A DNA stretch of 64,000 bases from Chitinophaga sp. CB10 (GCA_001870995.2 MLAV02000006.1:248001-312000); one strand, 5' to 3'. Counted from the first letter of the stretch, positions 44,144-52,366 are shown. Translations and numbers: made by a program. The notes: a model not told the origin generated them from the sequence alone.

Positions 44144-44860
44144 TCACAATTCCTTCAATACATTTTCCGCCAAATGATGATGCAGCCATTTCGCCGCTGC
44201 CCTGGTATCCTTATCGCTGGTGCCGCGGCCGGCTACCAGTTCCAGGCCCCAGCTGCGGCCCTGGAATTCAAACAGCACCTGCTCCGGCGCAGTAGGTTCT
44301 ACAATCAGCCAGATGGCGAAGCTGATGTTGCGGAATAAAAAAGTACAATCCCAGGTGAGGTAGTAGAGTTGTTGCTGATAGGGAAGGATTTCGTTGTACT
44401 TGCGCGCTTTGCCGGAATAGCGGCCGGTTTCATAGATGCCTATCTTCACGGAAGCGGTGGTGTTGGGCATCAGGTAATACATCAGTTTCAGCGCAGGGCG
44501 CGGTTGATCGCCCCGGCGGCGCAGCACATCTTTAAACAACACCAGCCAGATTTCCTGGATTTCGTGGATGTAATGCAATTCCGTTTTGATGTCCACGCCG
44601 TTGATCCAGACCGTCCACCCCGTGTTTTGCGTACGTTTGAGGCCAAACTCCCGGCCATCGGCCAGGTGGCGGATAAACTCGCCGGATCTGTTCCAGGTTT
44701 CAAAACCCAGCATGAATAATTCATTATTCTCAATGGGGATTGCCTCCATCGCATGACGCATGGCTGGCAGAAAGGGGTAATGGACTTCTTCAATACGTAT
44801 AATATGCCCTTTGTAACGATAATACAGTCCCTCCTTGATGTGTTCTAACTCAAGCGGCAT
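44144..44860 (-). CDS. Hypothetical protein
   Basis: A 238-residue soluble protein without signal peptide or membrane segment. It is mostly mixed alpha/beta: an opening IKEGLYYRYKGHIIRIEEVH that looks like a small beta sheet, a short acidic stretch, and the helical end LHHHLAENVLKEL. No family is recognised. The codon use and composition match the surrounding genes, so it is probably real. Its upstream region contains a promoter and a terminator-like hairpin ahead of the start. Confidence 0.6.
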   Translation of the reverse strand: MPLELEHIKEGLYYRYKGHIIRIEEVHYPFLPAMRHAMEAIPIENNELFMLGFETWNRSGEFIRHLADGREFGLKRTQNTGWTVWINGVDIKTELHYIHEIQEIWLVLFKDVLRRRGDQPRPALKLMYYLMPNTTASVKIGIYETGRYSGKARKYNEILPYQQQLYYLTWDCTFLFRNISFAIWLIVEPTAPEQVLFEFQGRSWGLELVAGRGTSDKDTRAAAKWLHHHLAENVLKEL

Positions 44861-44895
44861 AGTGTGCTAACAATATTAGTAAATATATAAAAAAG

Positions 44896-44951
44896 AAAGC
44901 CCCCGGCTAAGTCTGCATTGAGTCTCGGACCGAAGGGCTTTACTTATATGT
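44896..44951 (-). ncRNA. Candidate small RNA or leader attenuator
   Basis: On the minus strand a TAnnTTTG promoter (44965-44958) is followed within about 10 bases by a hairpin with arms AAAGCCC and GGGCTTT (extended by CGG/GCC inside), then CTTTTTTATATA. Transcription would start near 44951 and stop near 44890, giving about 60 bases. The hypothetical gene starts 36 bases further on, so the same element could be its attenuator. No known RNA family is recognised and no leader peptide ATG is seen inside it. Confidence 0.4.
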
Positions 44952-44957
44952 CTGCGA

Positions 44958-44987
44958 CAAAAATACTAATTTTTTTAGTATATCCAA
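44958..44987 (-). promoter_or_regulatory. Predicted promoter for the small RNA/leader
   Basis: On the minus strand, TTG at 44987-44985, a 19-base gap, then TATTTTTG at 44965-44958, an exact TAnnTTTG match. It partly overlaps a separate inverted repeat ATACTAA-ttttt-TTAGTAT at 44963-44981. Confidence 0.5.
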
Positions 44988-45025
44988 GCGTTCGCTAAAA
45001 AAAATAAAATCCCTTTTTTACGGGA

Positions 45026-45056
45026 TTGTTACCCGCGCAGCATTAGCGTAAATTAG
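45026..45056 (+). promoter_or_regulatory. Candidate promoter for the lanthipeptide precursor
   Basis: TTG at 45026-45028, a 20-base gap, and TAAATTAG at 45049-45056, one base away from TAnnTTTG. Transcription would begin near 45062, before the ATG at 45079. A small hairpin AATCCC/GGGATT lies at 45008-45027. Confidence 0.4.
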
Positions 45057-45078
45057 AAAGACCTTAAATCTGTATGAT

Positions 45079-45228
45079 ATGAAAAAGAAAGTTTCCACCA
45101 AGCTGAAGCGCAATAAAATTAAAGTGAGCGCTTTAAACGCTACTGTTGCAGCACAGGAAAATGCGAAAGGCAAATCCCTGGTGACTACGCAGTTTATCAG
45201 TTGCGGCGCTACCTATTGGGTTTGTTGA
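45079..45228 (+). CDS. Class I lanthipeptide precursor (orphan)
   Basis: A 49-residue peptide. The leader is lysine-rich (MKKKVSTKLKRNKIKVSALN) with the L-x-x-N-K-I-x-V-S-x-L pattern of Bacteroidota class I lanthipeptide leaders, followed by ATVAAQENAKGKS. The putative core, LVTTQFISCGATYWVC, has two cysteines at residues 42 and 49 and four Ser/Thr residues (two Thr, one Ser before the first Cys, one Thr between the two Cys). Class I enzymes dehydrate Ser/Thr and join them to Cys as thioether rings, so up to two rings are possible. No LanB dehydratase, LanC cyclase, protease or transporter gene is in this window. A strong terminator follows 22 bases later, so the gene is a one-gene unit. The leader cleavage point is not certain. 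Confidence 0.8.
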   Translation: MKKKVSTKLKRNKIKVSALNATVAAQENAKGKSLVTTQFISCGATYWVC

Positions 45229-45249
45229 TTGTGTACTATTGTTTGTTTC

Positions 45250-45293
45250 CCGGAAATCCTTCTGCGCCTTTGGTGCAGAAGGGTTTCCGGTTT
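45250..45293 (+). terminator. Intrinsic terminator after the lanthipeptide precursor
   Basis: Sixteen-base stem CCGGAAATCCTTCTGC/GCAGAAGGGTTTCCGG with one T-G wobble and a nine-base loop, followed by TTTA. Confidence 0.8.
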
Positions 45294-45309
45294 ATGGGGG
45301 AGTGGGAGC

Positions 45310-45912
45310 CTATTTCCGGCCTGCATCCGCCGGCAACGCCATTTTTTCATTTCCCGCTTTGTCTTGCAGCGCCTGGTATTCCGCCTCCGTAAGCCGGTAT
45401 TGCACCACGCTCCTGTATTTGCCTTTGATGCGGTATTCGTCTTTAAGCACGGCTTCCTGTATCATACCCGCTTTCTGCAATACTTTTCCGGAAGCGGTAT
45501 TTTCAAGGAAGTGGGTAGCGAAAAGTTTGTTGAAGTGCAGCGTATTGAAACCATAGTCCAGCACGGCCTGTAAAGCTTCGGACATGATGCCCCTGTTCCA
45601 GAAAGGTTCTCCCAGCCAAAACCCGATTTCCGCCTTGTTGTGCTCCTGCTTCACATGCAGGCCTATTGCGCCGATGAATTCATGGCTTTCCTTCAGTTCA
45701 ATCGCAAAAATGTAACGCTCCCCGGAACGGTATCCCTGGATGCTGAAGCTGATCCAGTTTACCGCATCATCCACCGTGTAAGGGTAGGGCAGGGTAAGCG
45801 TGTTGTCAGCAATCGTCCTGTTGTTGGCGTATTTCACCATGGCAGGGATGTCCTCTGTGTCTACTCTTCTCAGGATTAATCTGTCCGTACTTAATTGCGG
45901 GAAAGCCTTCAT
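45310..45912 (-). CDS. RimJ/RimL-type GNAT acetyltransferase
   Basis: A 200-residue GNAT protein of the RimJ/RimL subgroup. It opens with LSTDRLILRRVDTEDIPAMV, continues with FAIELKESHEFIGAIGLHVK and the acetyl-CoA loop EIGFWLGEPFWNRGIMSEAL, and ends with LENTASGKVLQKAGMIQEA and YRSVVQYRL. The subgroup acetylates N-termini of ribosomal proteins or small molecules such as peptide antibiotics. It is convergent with the lanthipeptide precursor gene, but a role in its tailoring or immunity is only a speculation. Confidence 0.9.
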   Translation of the reverse strand: MKAFPQLSTDRLILRRVDTEDIPAMVKYANNRTIADNTLTLPYPYTVDDAVNWISFSIQGYRSGERYIFAIELKESHEFIGAIGLHVKQEHNKAEIGFWLGEPFWNRGIMSEALQAVLDYGFNTLHFNKLFATHFLENTASGKVLQKAGMIQEAVLKDEYRIKGKYRSVVQYRLTEAEYQALQDKAGNEKMALPADAGRK

Positions 45913-45959
45913 GCCGGGTTTTTTGCGTAAAAAAATAAGATAGGAATACTAAGATATTA

Positions 45960-45997
45960 AAAACGCCTCAGGAATTAAAATTAAAGCCGGCCTGAGG
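45960..45997 (-). terminator. Intrinsic terminator of the small membrane-protein gene
   Basis: On the minus strand arms CCTCAGG and CCTGAGG, followed by CGTTTTT. It overlaps the last codons of the gene. Confidence 0.6.
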
Positions 45998-46433
45998 ACG
46001 ATCGCCTGCTGATAATTCCTTTCAGGAGATGGAACACAAACAGCAGCTGTAGCAGGACGAATAGTAACACGCCAACCATTACGCCCGTGCGGAAGAACGT
46101 TTGCCACCGGTAATAAGCTTCCACGTTAGTAGTGGTCACAATGCTTTGCTGCGCGCTTTCCCATACCAGGAGTCCGATCACGAGCAGCGATGCGAATACG
46201 GAGCCGTATATATGCAGCCGGCTGAAGTTTGACGGATAAAGCCGCGGCGGAAGCAGCTGGTATAACAGCCACGGGAGTACGAAAAAAATAGCGGCGGCGC
46301 CAAATACAAGGCCGTAGGTGATTACGTAGTATGTGTCGAACAGGTGCAGGTACATACGATCCGCCCGGTGCATAAATGCCACAAAGAGCAGGGCGATGGA
46401 GAGCAATAAAAACAGGTGCCAGGGTTTTTTCAT
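45981..46433 (-). CDS. Hypothetical four-helix membrane protein
   Basis: A 150-residue protein with four predicted membrane helices: HLFLLLSIALLFVAFMHRAD, VFGAAAIFFVLPWLLYQLL, VFASLLVIGLLVWESA and MVGVLLFVLLQLLFVFHLL. The first extracytoplasmic loop includes MYLHLFDTYYVIT, similar to the DTYYV motif of cytochrome c oxidase subunit I-like membrane proteins; I do not rely on that. No family is assigned. The following minus-strand gene is not coupled with it. Confidence 0.75.
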   Translation of the reverse strand: MKKPWHLFLLLSIALLFVAFMHRADRMYLHLFDTYYVITYGLVFGAAAIFFVLPWLLYQLLPPRLYPSNFSRLHIYGSVFASLLVIGLLVWESAQQSIVTTTNVEAYYRWQTFFRTGVMVGVLLFVLLQLLFVFHLLKGIISRRSSSGRL

Positions 46434-46513
46434 GCAGGGAATTTAATGATAAAAAATTATCCGGTTATCAGCCGGGAACTGATTTGCATCAGCGCGGAAG
46501 TTTTCCGCATATG

Positions 46514-47224
46514 TTACTCATCCGCCCTGAACTCCGCCACCGCGCCCATCTTCTCCAGCTGTTGCAGCGAAGCCTTCAAATGGACCAGGTACCCTTTCCT
46601 GAAAATGATCTCCTTTTGCCTGCTCAGAGCCATGGCAGCTGCATTGGTAATTTGCAGCGTTTCCTTCAGCAGTTGGATCAGCTTCAGTTTGTTCTCTCCC
46701 AAACCGGTAATTACAATACTGCCGGGTATCCATTCACTCATATCCACCGGCGTTGCTGCTTCCTCCGTACGATCCGCGGCATTCGTATATACCTCCTTCC
46801 AGAGTTCATTGTGCTCTACATCCGTATGCCCGCGCAGCCATGCAAGCGTAGCGGCCTGATCATCGAAGCGGGTTTCCAGCGCGCGCATATATGCGATGAA
46901 CGCCGCAGCGGAGGGCGCTACCTCGCTCGCATCCCAGCTACCCGCGCCATGCGGCGCATAATACACGGGGTAGCCCTTCGCCGCTTCGGAAAAATCCACA
47001 AAGAACGGATCATCCATACCATTCAGCGCAACCACGTACCAGTGTGGTTGCCACTGCCCGGATGCAGTACCGGTCAGGTTTTCCCCGGTAATGCCGTGGG
47101 TACGGAAGCCGGCCTGCAGCGCTTCAAAATTTTCAGCCACAGGGTAACAGGAGGGCAGGCAGATATCGCCCGGGCAAACCGCAGCGTCTAATATTTCCTT
47201 TACAGGAACCGGTATCTCAAGCAT
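46514..47224 (-). CDS. SUKH (SMI1/KNR4) domain fused to a ribosomal L7/L12 C-terminal-like domain
   Basis: About 236 residues from the ATG at 47224 (MLEIPVPVKEILDAAVCPGD). Residues about 15-140 fit the SUKH fold: LPSCYPVAENFEAL at the start, WYVVALNGMDDPFFVDFSEA, and the late PVYYAPHGAGSWDASEVAPSAAAFIAYM. Residues about 165-235 resemble the C-terminal domain of L7/L12 (GSIVITGLGENKLKLIQLLKE then TNAAAMALSRQKEIIFRKGY and LQQLEKMGAVAEF). SUKH proteins are often immunity proteins against polymorphic toxins. L7/L12 domains recruit translation factors, so the fusion may link an immunity or sensing domain to the ribosome-associated fold. ATG 47239 and TTG 47251 are other starts. Confidence 0.7.
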   Translation of the reverse strand: MLEIPVPVKEILDAAVCPGDICLPSCYPVAENFEALQAGFRTHGITGENLTGTASGQWQPHWYVVALNGMDDPFFVDFSEAAKGYPVYYAPHGAGSWDASEVAPSAAAFIAYMRALETRFDDQAATLAWLRGHTDVEHNELWKEVYTNAADRTEEAATPVDMSEWIPGSIVITGLGENKLKLIQLLKETLQITNAAAMALSRQKEIIFRKGYLVHLKASLQQLEKMGAVAEFRADE

Positions 47225-47248
47225 GGTGTGTCGTATCATGGTATCATT

Positions 47249-47256
47249 CAAATGTA
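47249..47256 (-). promoter_or_regulatory. Predicted -7 element for the SUKH fusion gene
   Basis: Minus-strand TACATTTG, exact TAnnTTTG match. It overlaps the TTG at 47251 and so argues for one of the downstream ATGs; the ATG at 47224 leaves about 20 bases of leader. Confidence 0.45.
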
Positions 47257-47302
47257 GAAAAAAGTAGTGAACCGGAAAGCGATGATCGCTGTTAAAGAGG
47301 TT

Positions 47303-48079
47303 ATGATCAAAATCGCCACCTTCAATATCAACGGTATCAATGGCCGGCTGCCGGTGCTGCTGCGCTGGCTCGCCGAAGCCAGTCCGGACGTGGTATGCCT
47401 GCAGGAATTAAAAGCGCCCACTGAAAAATTTCCGCTGAAAGCAATTAACGACGCGGGTTACGAAGCCGTTTGGAACGGGCAAAAAAGCTGGAACGGGGTG
47501 GCAGTACTGTCCAGGGGCAGCCCTATCCAGGAAGTGCGGCGCATGCTCCCCGGCGACCCTGCAGATGAACATAGCCGCTACCTGGAAGTGATCACGCATC
47601 AACTGGTGATCGCCTGCATTTACCTGCCTAACGGCAACCCCTATCCCGGGCCTAAGTTTGACTATAAGCTGAAATGGTTCAAACGCCTGGCCCGCCATGC
47701 TGCCAGGTTGCAGCAGCATGAAGTGCCCGTGGCGCTGATCGGCGATTTCAATGTTATGCCCACAGAGCTGGACGTGTACAAACCGGAAAAGTATATGGAG
47801 AACGCCCTGTTCCGCACGGAGGCGCGCGCCGCTTATGCCGCGCTGCTCAAAAAAGGCTGGACGGACGCGCTGCGTTATCTCTATCCGGATAAACGTATCT
47901 ATACTTTCTGGGATTACCTGCGCCATGCCTGGGAGCGGGATGCGGGATTGCGGTTGGATCACTTCCTGCTCAACGATGAGCTGCTGCCCCGGCTCAAAAG
48001 TGGCGGGGTGGACAAAGCGGTGAGAGGCTGGGAAAAAGCCAGCGACCACGCGCCGGCATGGATTACAATAAAAAAATGA
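47303..48079 (+). CDS. xth: Exodeoxyribonuclease III
   Basis: About 258 residues from the ATG at 47303, which follows a Shine-Dalgarno-like AAAGAGG; codons back to 47267 are not needed. The Exo III motifs are complete: IKIATFNINGINGR with the asparagine, VVCLQELKAP with the metal-binding glutamate, LIGDFNVMPTELDVY, and the C-terminal RLDHFLLND followed by SDHAPAW with the catalytic Asp-His pair. The enzyme cuts DNA at abasic sites and trims 3' ends in base-excision repair. It is divergent from the SUKH fusion. Confidence 0.93.
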   Translation: MIKIATFNINGINGRLPVLLRWLAEASPDVVCLQELKAPTEKFPLKAINDAGYEAVWNGQKSWNGVAVLSRGSPIQEVRRMLPGDPADEHSRYLEVITHQLVIACIYLPNGNPYPGPKFDYKLKWFKRLARHAARLQQHEVPVALIGDFNVMPTELDVYKPEKYMENALFRTEARAAYAALLKKGWTDALRYLYPDKRIYTFWDYLRHAWERDAGLRLDHFLLNDELLPRLKSGGVDKAVRGWEKASDHAPAWITIKK

Positions 48080-48231
48080 TTACAATAAAAATTGATTCCA
48101 TTAAAAAACAGAAAACCATAAAATATGCGAGGCCATAAAATCCACTCCCGCTTAAAAAAATCGCCTATACCGGTAACGGTTAAACGAAATTTTGTATTTT
48201 AAACTACGGCGCCCACCGTCAAACATATCTT

Positions 48232-48666
48232 ATGAACCAAACCGCAATTGAAGACCCTTTCCTGAACGATGCCTTTGAAGTACTGCACATCCGCTATCCC
48301 GCTTTGCACCAGGCAATCGTAACGCATTTCCACCCGGGCGATATCGTCCGCAGGGAGGCGATTTCCGCCGGCCCGCCAGGCGCGCTGTCCCTCAGCCCGG
48401 GCCTGCTGCGCTTATTCGAAGCCGTCACTCACCTGAAGATGCGCGGACTCGAACTTTCCTTCGCCCGCATGCTCCTGCGGACGGATGGCTACATCAAAAT
48501 CGGGGAACTCGCCCTCGATGACAACGGGGATGAACTACTGGTAATGCCCGGCCAAAACGGCGTGTATTACCACAGCATCCGTCATGGGGTAATCAGCCTG
48601 TTGTCCCCCGATGTGGAAGAGTTCGTAGAACGGGTCCTGGGGCCGTTTATAGCCCGGCCACACTAA
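48232..48666 (+). CDS. Hypothetical protein
   Basis: A 144-residue soluble protein with no signal peptide or membrane segment. Composition and frame use match neighbouring genes, so it is probably real. Features seen are an N-terminal helix (FEVLHIRYPALHQAIVTHF), a central helical part, and a C-terminal strand-turn-strand (GNGDELLVMPGQNG type: DDNGDELLVMPGQNGVYYHS) before VEEFVERVLGPFI. No family is recognised. Confidence 0.6.
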   Translation: MNQTAIEDPFLNDAFEVLHIRYPALHQAIVTHFHPGDIVRREAISAGPPGALSLSPGLLRLFEAVTHLKMRGLELSFARMLLRTDGYIKIGELALDDNGDELLVMPGQNGVYYHSIRHGVISLLSPDVEEFVERVLGPFIARPH

Positions 48667-48816
48667 AAAAATGGGAATTCCCAAATGCAATTTTTCGACG
48701 GAATTGCGACATTAAAGCCGTAATATTGCACACTAGAATAGAATTACTTCAGGTGTGATGGAGACCATAGATGTTATCACTGATAAATTCTACCGGGCTC
48801 AACTGTGGAAATTGCC

Positions 48817-48824
48817 TATATTTG
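48817..48824 (+). promoter_or_regulatory. Predicted -7 element for the receiver gene
   Basis: TATATTTG, exact TAnnTTTG match, about 75 bases before the ATG at 48900. The -33 element is not clear. Confidence 0.4.
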
Positions 48825-48899
48825 TTGGGTTAACTCAGGATACACCAGGATCCCTGTTCAAACTATTTAGTAAAACTGAAGTAAATACAGCGAACAAGT

Positions 48900-49313
48900 A
48901 TGAGAAACACTGTACACATTTTCCTGGCAGATGATGATCTGGATGATCAGGTGCTGATGAAGGAAGCCTTTCTGGAAGTTACCGCAGGCGTTACCTTTGA
49001 GTTTTTTGATAATGGGAGAGCGCTGATAGACCGGATTCTTGCTGGCGTGTTCGACGTGTACCCTGACCTGATCGTCCTGGATTACAATATGCCTTTGATG
49101 AATGGTTTGGATGCCCTGATGGCGCTGCAGCAGCTGCCTGCCTGGAACGATGTGCCCAAGGTCATCTGGAGCACTTCCAGGGCGGAGAAAATGGTGGCCG
49201 ACTGCCTGGCGCACGGCGCCGCTTCCTATTACCGGAAGCCCAATGATTTTGCGGAATATTGCAGGATCGCTGCCGATATGCTGAGCATGGCGGTGACCAA
49301 TAAAGTGAAGTAA
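48900..49313 (+). CDS. Single-domain response regulator (CheY-like)
   Basis: A 137-residue receiver domain with no output domain. The acidic pocket is in IFLADDDLDDQVLMKEAF, the phospho-acceptor aspartate in DLIVLDYNMPLMNGLDAL, the switch threonine/serine region in VIWSTSRAEK, and the lysine in YYRKPNDFAEY. Stand-alone receivers of this sort (Rcp1-like) pair with PAS/bacteriophytochrome-type kinases. A PAS histidine kinase faces it on the opposite strand only 40 bases away. Confidence 0.92.
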   Translation: MRNTVHIFLADDDLDDQVLMKEAFLEVTAGVTFEFFDNGRALIDRILAGVFDVYPDLIVLDYNMPLMNGLDALMALQQLPAWNDVPKVIWSTSRAEKMVADCLAHGAASYYRKPNDFAEYCRIAADMLSMAVTNKVK

Positions 49314-49353
49314 CGCTTCACCGCTGCTGTTATAGAAAATCGCAAATTAAATA

Positions 49354-51003
49354 TTAAATAAGGTGTTGCAACTTGTTGTTCTCCTGCACTACCGGCAACA
49401 ACAACCGGAACGTTGCGCCTTCACCCGGCACGCCTTCCGCCGTAATACTGCCGCCATGGCGTTGCGCCACCCGCTGGCAAAGCGCCAGCCCCAGCCCGGT
49501 ACCTTCATATGCATCTTTTGAATTCAGCCTCGTGAACGCAATGAATATTTTTGAGTTGTAAGCCGGCTCAAAACCGATGCCGTTGTCTCTAACGGTAACG
49601 GCTACCCATTTTTTATCCGCCAGGTGCTGCTCCGTTGCCGTAATCGTAATTTCCGGCGGCGTATCTTTTTTGGCAAACTTCAGCGAGTTGTAAATCAGGT
49701 TGTAAAACACCTGGTACAACAGCACGGAAGCGCCCTGTATCACCGGCAGCGGGCCCACCTGCACCGAAGCGCGCTTGTCGTGCAGGAGTATCTCCATGTC
49801 GTCCAGAATATGTTGCAGCACCTCGTTTAAATCCACCGCCGTGATCATCTGTTCGGACGAGCTGGCGGCGGAATAAGCCAGGATGCCGTCTATCATCAGC
49901 TGTATGCGGTCGCTGGCATGCTGCACTTTCTGCAGGTAGAACCGGCCCTGTTCGGAAAGCTGGCTGCCGCCATCCTCCTCCAGGCGGGACGACCAGACCT
50001 TCACCTTCCGCACCGGCTCCTTCAGGTCATGACTGGTGATGTGCGCAAACTGCAACAGGTCGTCGTTGGAGCGCTGCAGCTCATAGGTACGCTCGCTCAC
50101 CAGCGTCGAGAGGCGCTGGGTGAACAGCTTGTGTTCCGTCACATCCATCGTCACGCCCACCATCTTCGCCGGTTGCCCGTCCTCGTTATACATGGTATTG
50201 CCGGAGGCGATCACATAACGGATGCTGCCATCCGCCTGCCTGACCTGGTATTCGGACCGGTAGGTTTCCCTGTTCCGCACGGCATGCTGCCAGGCCGCGG
50301 CCTTCTCTGCGCGATCCGGCTGGTTGAGTATATCCGCCATTTCCTGCTGCCGGTAGCTGGCCGCAGGCGGGAGGCCCAGGTGAAGGCGGCATTGCTCATT
50401 GCAGGTGATCTCCATGGTTTGCAGGTCAAACTCGAACGATCCCAGCTGCGCCGCTTCCAGCGCTATTTCCAGCCGCTGCGCATAAGCGGCGTTCACCTGT
50501 TCCATCTCCCGCAGCTGCCGGAAGCTTTGTACGCTGCGGGTAGTTTCCGTACATACCACGAGGATGCCGTCTATATTCCCCGTATCGCCGCGGACCGGAC
50601 TGTAACTGAATGTCCAGTACACGTCCTCGATTTGCCCGTTGCGGTAAATAGGTATCAGCGCATCCTCCTGCTAGGTGGGCCCGCCGCCATCGATCACCTG
50701 CCGCATCAGCGGGTAGATGATGGACCATACTTCCGGCCAGCAGTCGACCCCTTTCTGCCCCAGCGCAGTAGGATGCTTGCCCTCCCTGCCCAGGCTGGGC
50801 CGGTACGCGTCGTTGTAAAACTGGTAATGCTCCGGTCCCCACCAGAGGAACATCGGAAAGCGGGAATTCAAAATAATACTAACAGTCGTAAGCAGGCTTT
50901 GGGGCCAGGTGTCGGGATGGCCAAGCGGGTGATTTTTCCAGTCGTACGCGCGGATCAACGCGCCCATTTCTCCACCACCCTGCAAAAATGTTGTTGCGTC
51001 CAT
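49354..51003 (-). pseudogene. PAS-domain sensor histidine kinase interrupted by an in-frame stop
   Basis: The gene reads in one frame from the ATG at 51003 to the stop at 49354, about 549 codons, but codon 111 is TAG (complement of bases 50671-50673). Before it: MDATTFLQGGGEMGALIRAYDW, the start of a PAS-like sensor domain (FPMFLWWGPEHYQFYNDAYR); after it: QEDALIPIYRNGQIEDVYWTFSYSPVRGD, the rest of that domain. The context GGGPT-stop-QED fits a TGG tryptophan codon changed to TAG. Then come a second PAS domain (residues about 180-290), HisKA (LLQFAHITSHDLKEPVRKVK) and ATPase motifs (NLIYNSLKFAKKD, VRDNGIGFEP, GTGLGLALCQRVAQRHGG). Restart or readthrough could still give a kinase; a sequencing error is the alternative. 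Confidence 0.8.
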
Positions 51004-51163
51004 AGATAATTCTGACGCTAAATATAGGGTTTATTTACATGCAAGGAAAGAGGCCATGGCCAACAATTCCGCCGATATGTTTTTAACCAATAGTAAGCGA
51101 ATATTCCCCGCGGCTTTTGAATACTGCGCCTGATTTTTATATTACAGTACAGCTATTAACGTT

Positions 51164-52276
51164 ATGGAAAAAGATTTGCTGAAATCCAGGCAGCACTACG
51201 AAGTGCTGGATGGCTTACGGGGTTTGGCCGCGCTGTCGATCGTCGTATTTCACCTCTACGAATTTATCTCGCCCGACTATACGAAAAGTCCGATCGGGCA
51301 CGGTTACCTGGCCGTGGATTTTTTCTTCTGCCTTTCGGGATTTGTGATCGGATATGCTTATGACGAACGCGCCCCCCAACTCGGACTCAAAACTTTTTTC
51401 CGCAACCGGCTGATCCGGCTGCACCCGATGGTTATTTTAGGCAGCGTCCTGGGGTTGCTGGGATACCTGCTGGATCCCTACATCGGGGCCAAATCCGTAG
51501 CGGAAGCGGGTTACCTGAAGATCGTCCTCGCTTTCGTATGTTCGTTACTGGTAGTGCCGTTTCCCTGGCTGCCGGGCCGCGGCGGTGGCCTGTTTCCGTA
51601 CAACACGCCCGTATGGTCCCTGTTCATGGAATACCTTATCAATATTTTTTACGCGCTGGTATTGCTGCGTACTTCCAAACGCTGGCTGCTCGTGATGTTG
51701 GGCGTAAGCGCCGTGTGGATTGCCCTGGTGGCGCGGCACAGGGGCTGGATCATCACCGGGTGGGACGGGCCCACCTTCACAGATGGATTTGCCCGGGTTT
51801 TCTTTTCCTTCCTGGCGGGGCTGACGGTGTACCGTTTTAACCTCGTGATACGGAACCGGATTCACTTTATTTTCCTGGGAGCCGCGCTGGTGGGCGTTTT
51901 CATGTTCCCGCATGTTAACAACGACTGGATCACGGAAATGATCCTCGTGATGGGGGTATTCCCCCTGTTGCTGGCATTGGGCGCTGGAACCGGCGCCAGT
52001 GGCCGGGTGCGCAGCTGGTGCGTATTCACGGGGCGGTTATCGTATCCGCTGTACATGACGCACATCTGGATGGTATGGCTCTTTGGGAATTACCTGGCAG
52101 CCCGCAAACCGGCGCCCATGGAGATGTACCTGGCTGCCGGCGGAGTGGCGGCAGCATCGATGCTGTTGGGGTATATGTCCCTCAGGTGGTATGACGAACC
52201 GGTAAGGGCGTGGCTATCGGCACGCCGCCGCGCGCAGATAGCGCCCGAACGGGCAGAGCGGGCAACAATGGGCTAA
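51164..52276 (+). CDS. Acyltransferase 3 family membrane protein
   Basis: A 370-residue protein with about ten membrane helices. Its N-terminal motif YEVLDGLRGLAALSIVVFHL holds the catalytic histidine of the acyltransferase 3 family, followed by YLAVDFFFCLSGFVIGYAYDER and FFRNRLIRLHPM. The C-terminal part has SYPLYMTHIW with the second conserved histidine. Members O-acetylate or otherwise acylate sugars in lipopolysaccharide, peptidoglycan or secreted glycans. No glycan-biosynthesis cluster is nearby, so the acceptor is unknown. Confidence 0.92.
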   Translation: MEKDLLKSRQHYEVLDGLRGLAALSIVVFHLYEFISPDYTKSPIGHGYLAVDFFFCLSGFVIGYAYDERAPQLGLKTFFRNRLIRLHPMVILGSVLGLLGYLLDPYIGAKSVAEAGYLKIVLAFVCSLLVVPFPWLPGRGGGLFPYNTPVWSLFMEYLINIFYALVLLRTSKRWLLVMLGVSAVWIALVARHRGWIITGWDGPTFTDGFARVFFSFLAGLTVYRFNLVIRNRIHFIFLGAALVGVFMFPHVNNDWITEMILVMGVFPLLLALGAGTGASGRVRSWCVFTGRLSYPLYMTHIWMVWLFGNYLAARKPAPMEMYLAAGGVAAASMLLGYMSLRWYDEPVRAWLSARRRAQIAPERAERATMG

Positions 52277-52324
52277 ATCTTTCCCCTAAAAAAATCTAAT
52301 TTAATTTTTTATAGAGAAGAGTTA

Positions 52325-52366
52325 ATGCCACCCGGAACGGTTGCCCGTTGCGGGTGGCATTTTTTT
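52325..52366 (+). terminator. Intrinsic terminator after the acyltransferase
   Basis: Ten-base stem ATGCCACCCG/CGGGTGGCAT with inner AACGG/CCGTT, followed by six T. It lies 48 bases after the stop. Confidence 0.9.

Noticed and set aside
43792..44189. Minus-strand frames made of repeated LCPLTPLCEKK-like and FAPLRHFARKKQ-like peptides
   Set aside because: They are translations of the intergenic repeat and not proteins; such spurious products are common from GCAAAG repeats.
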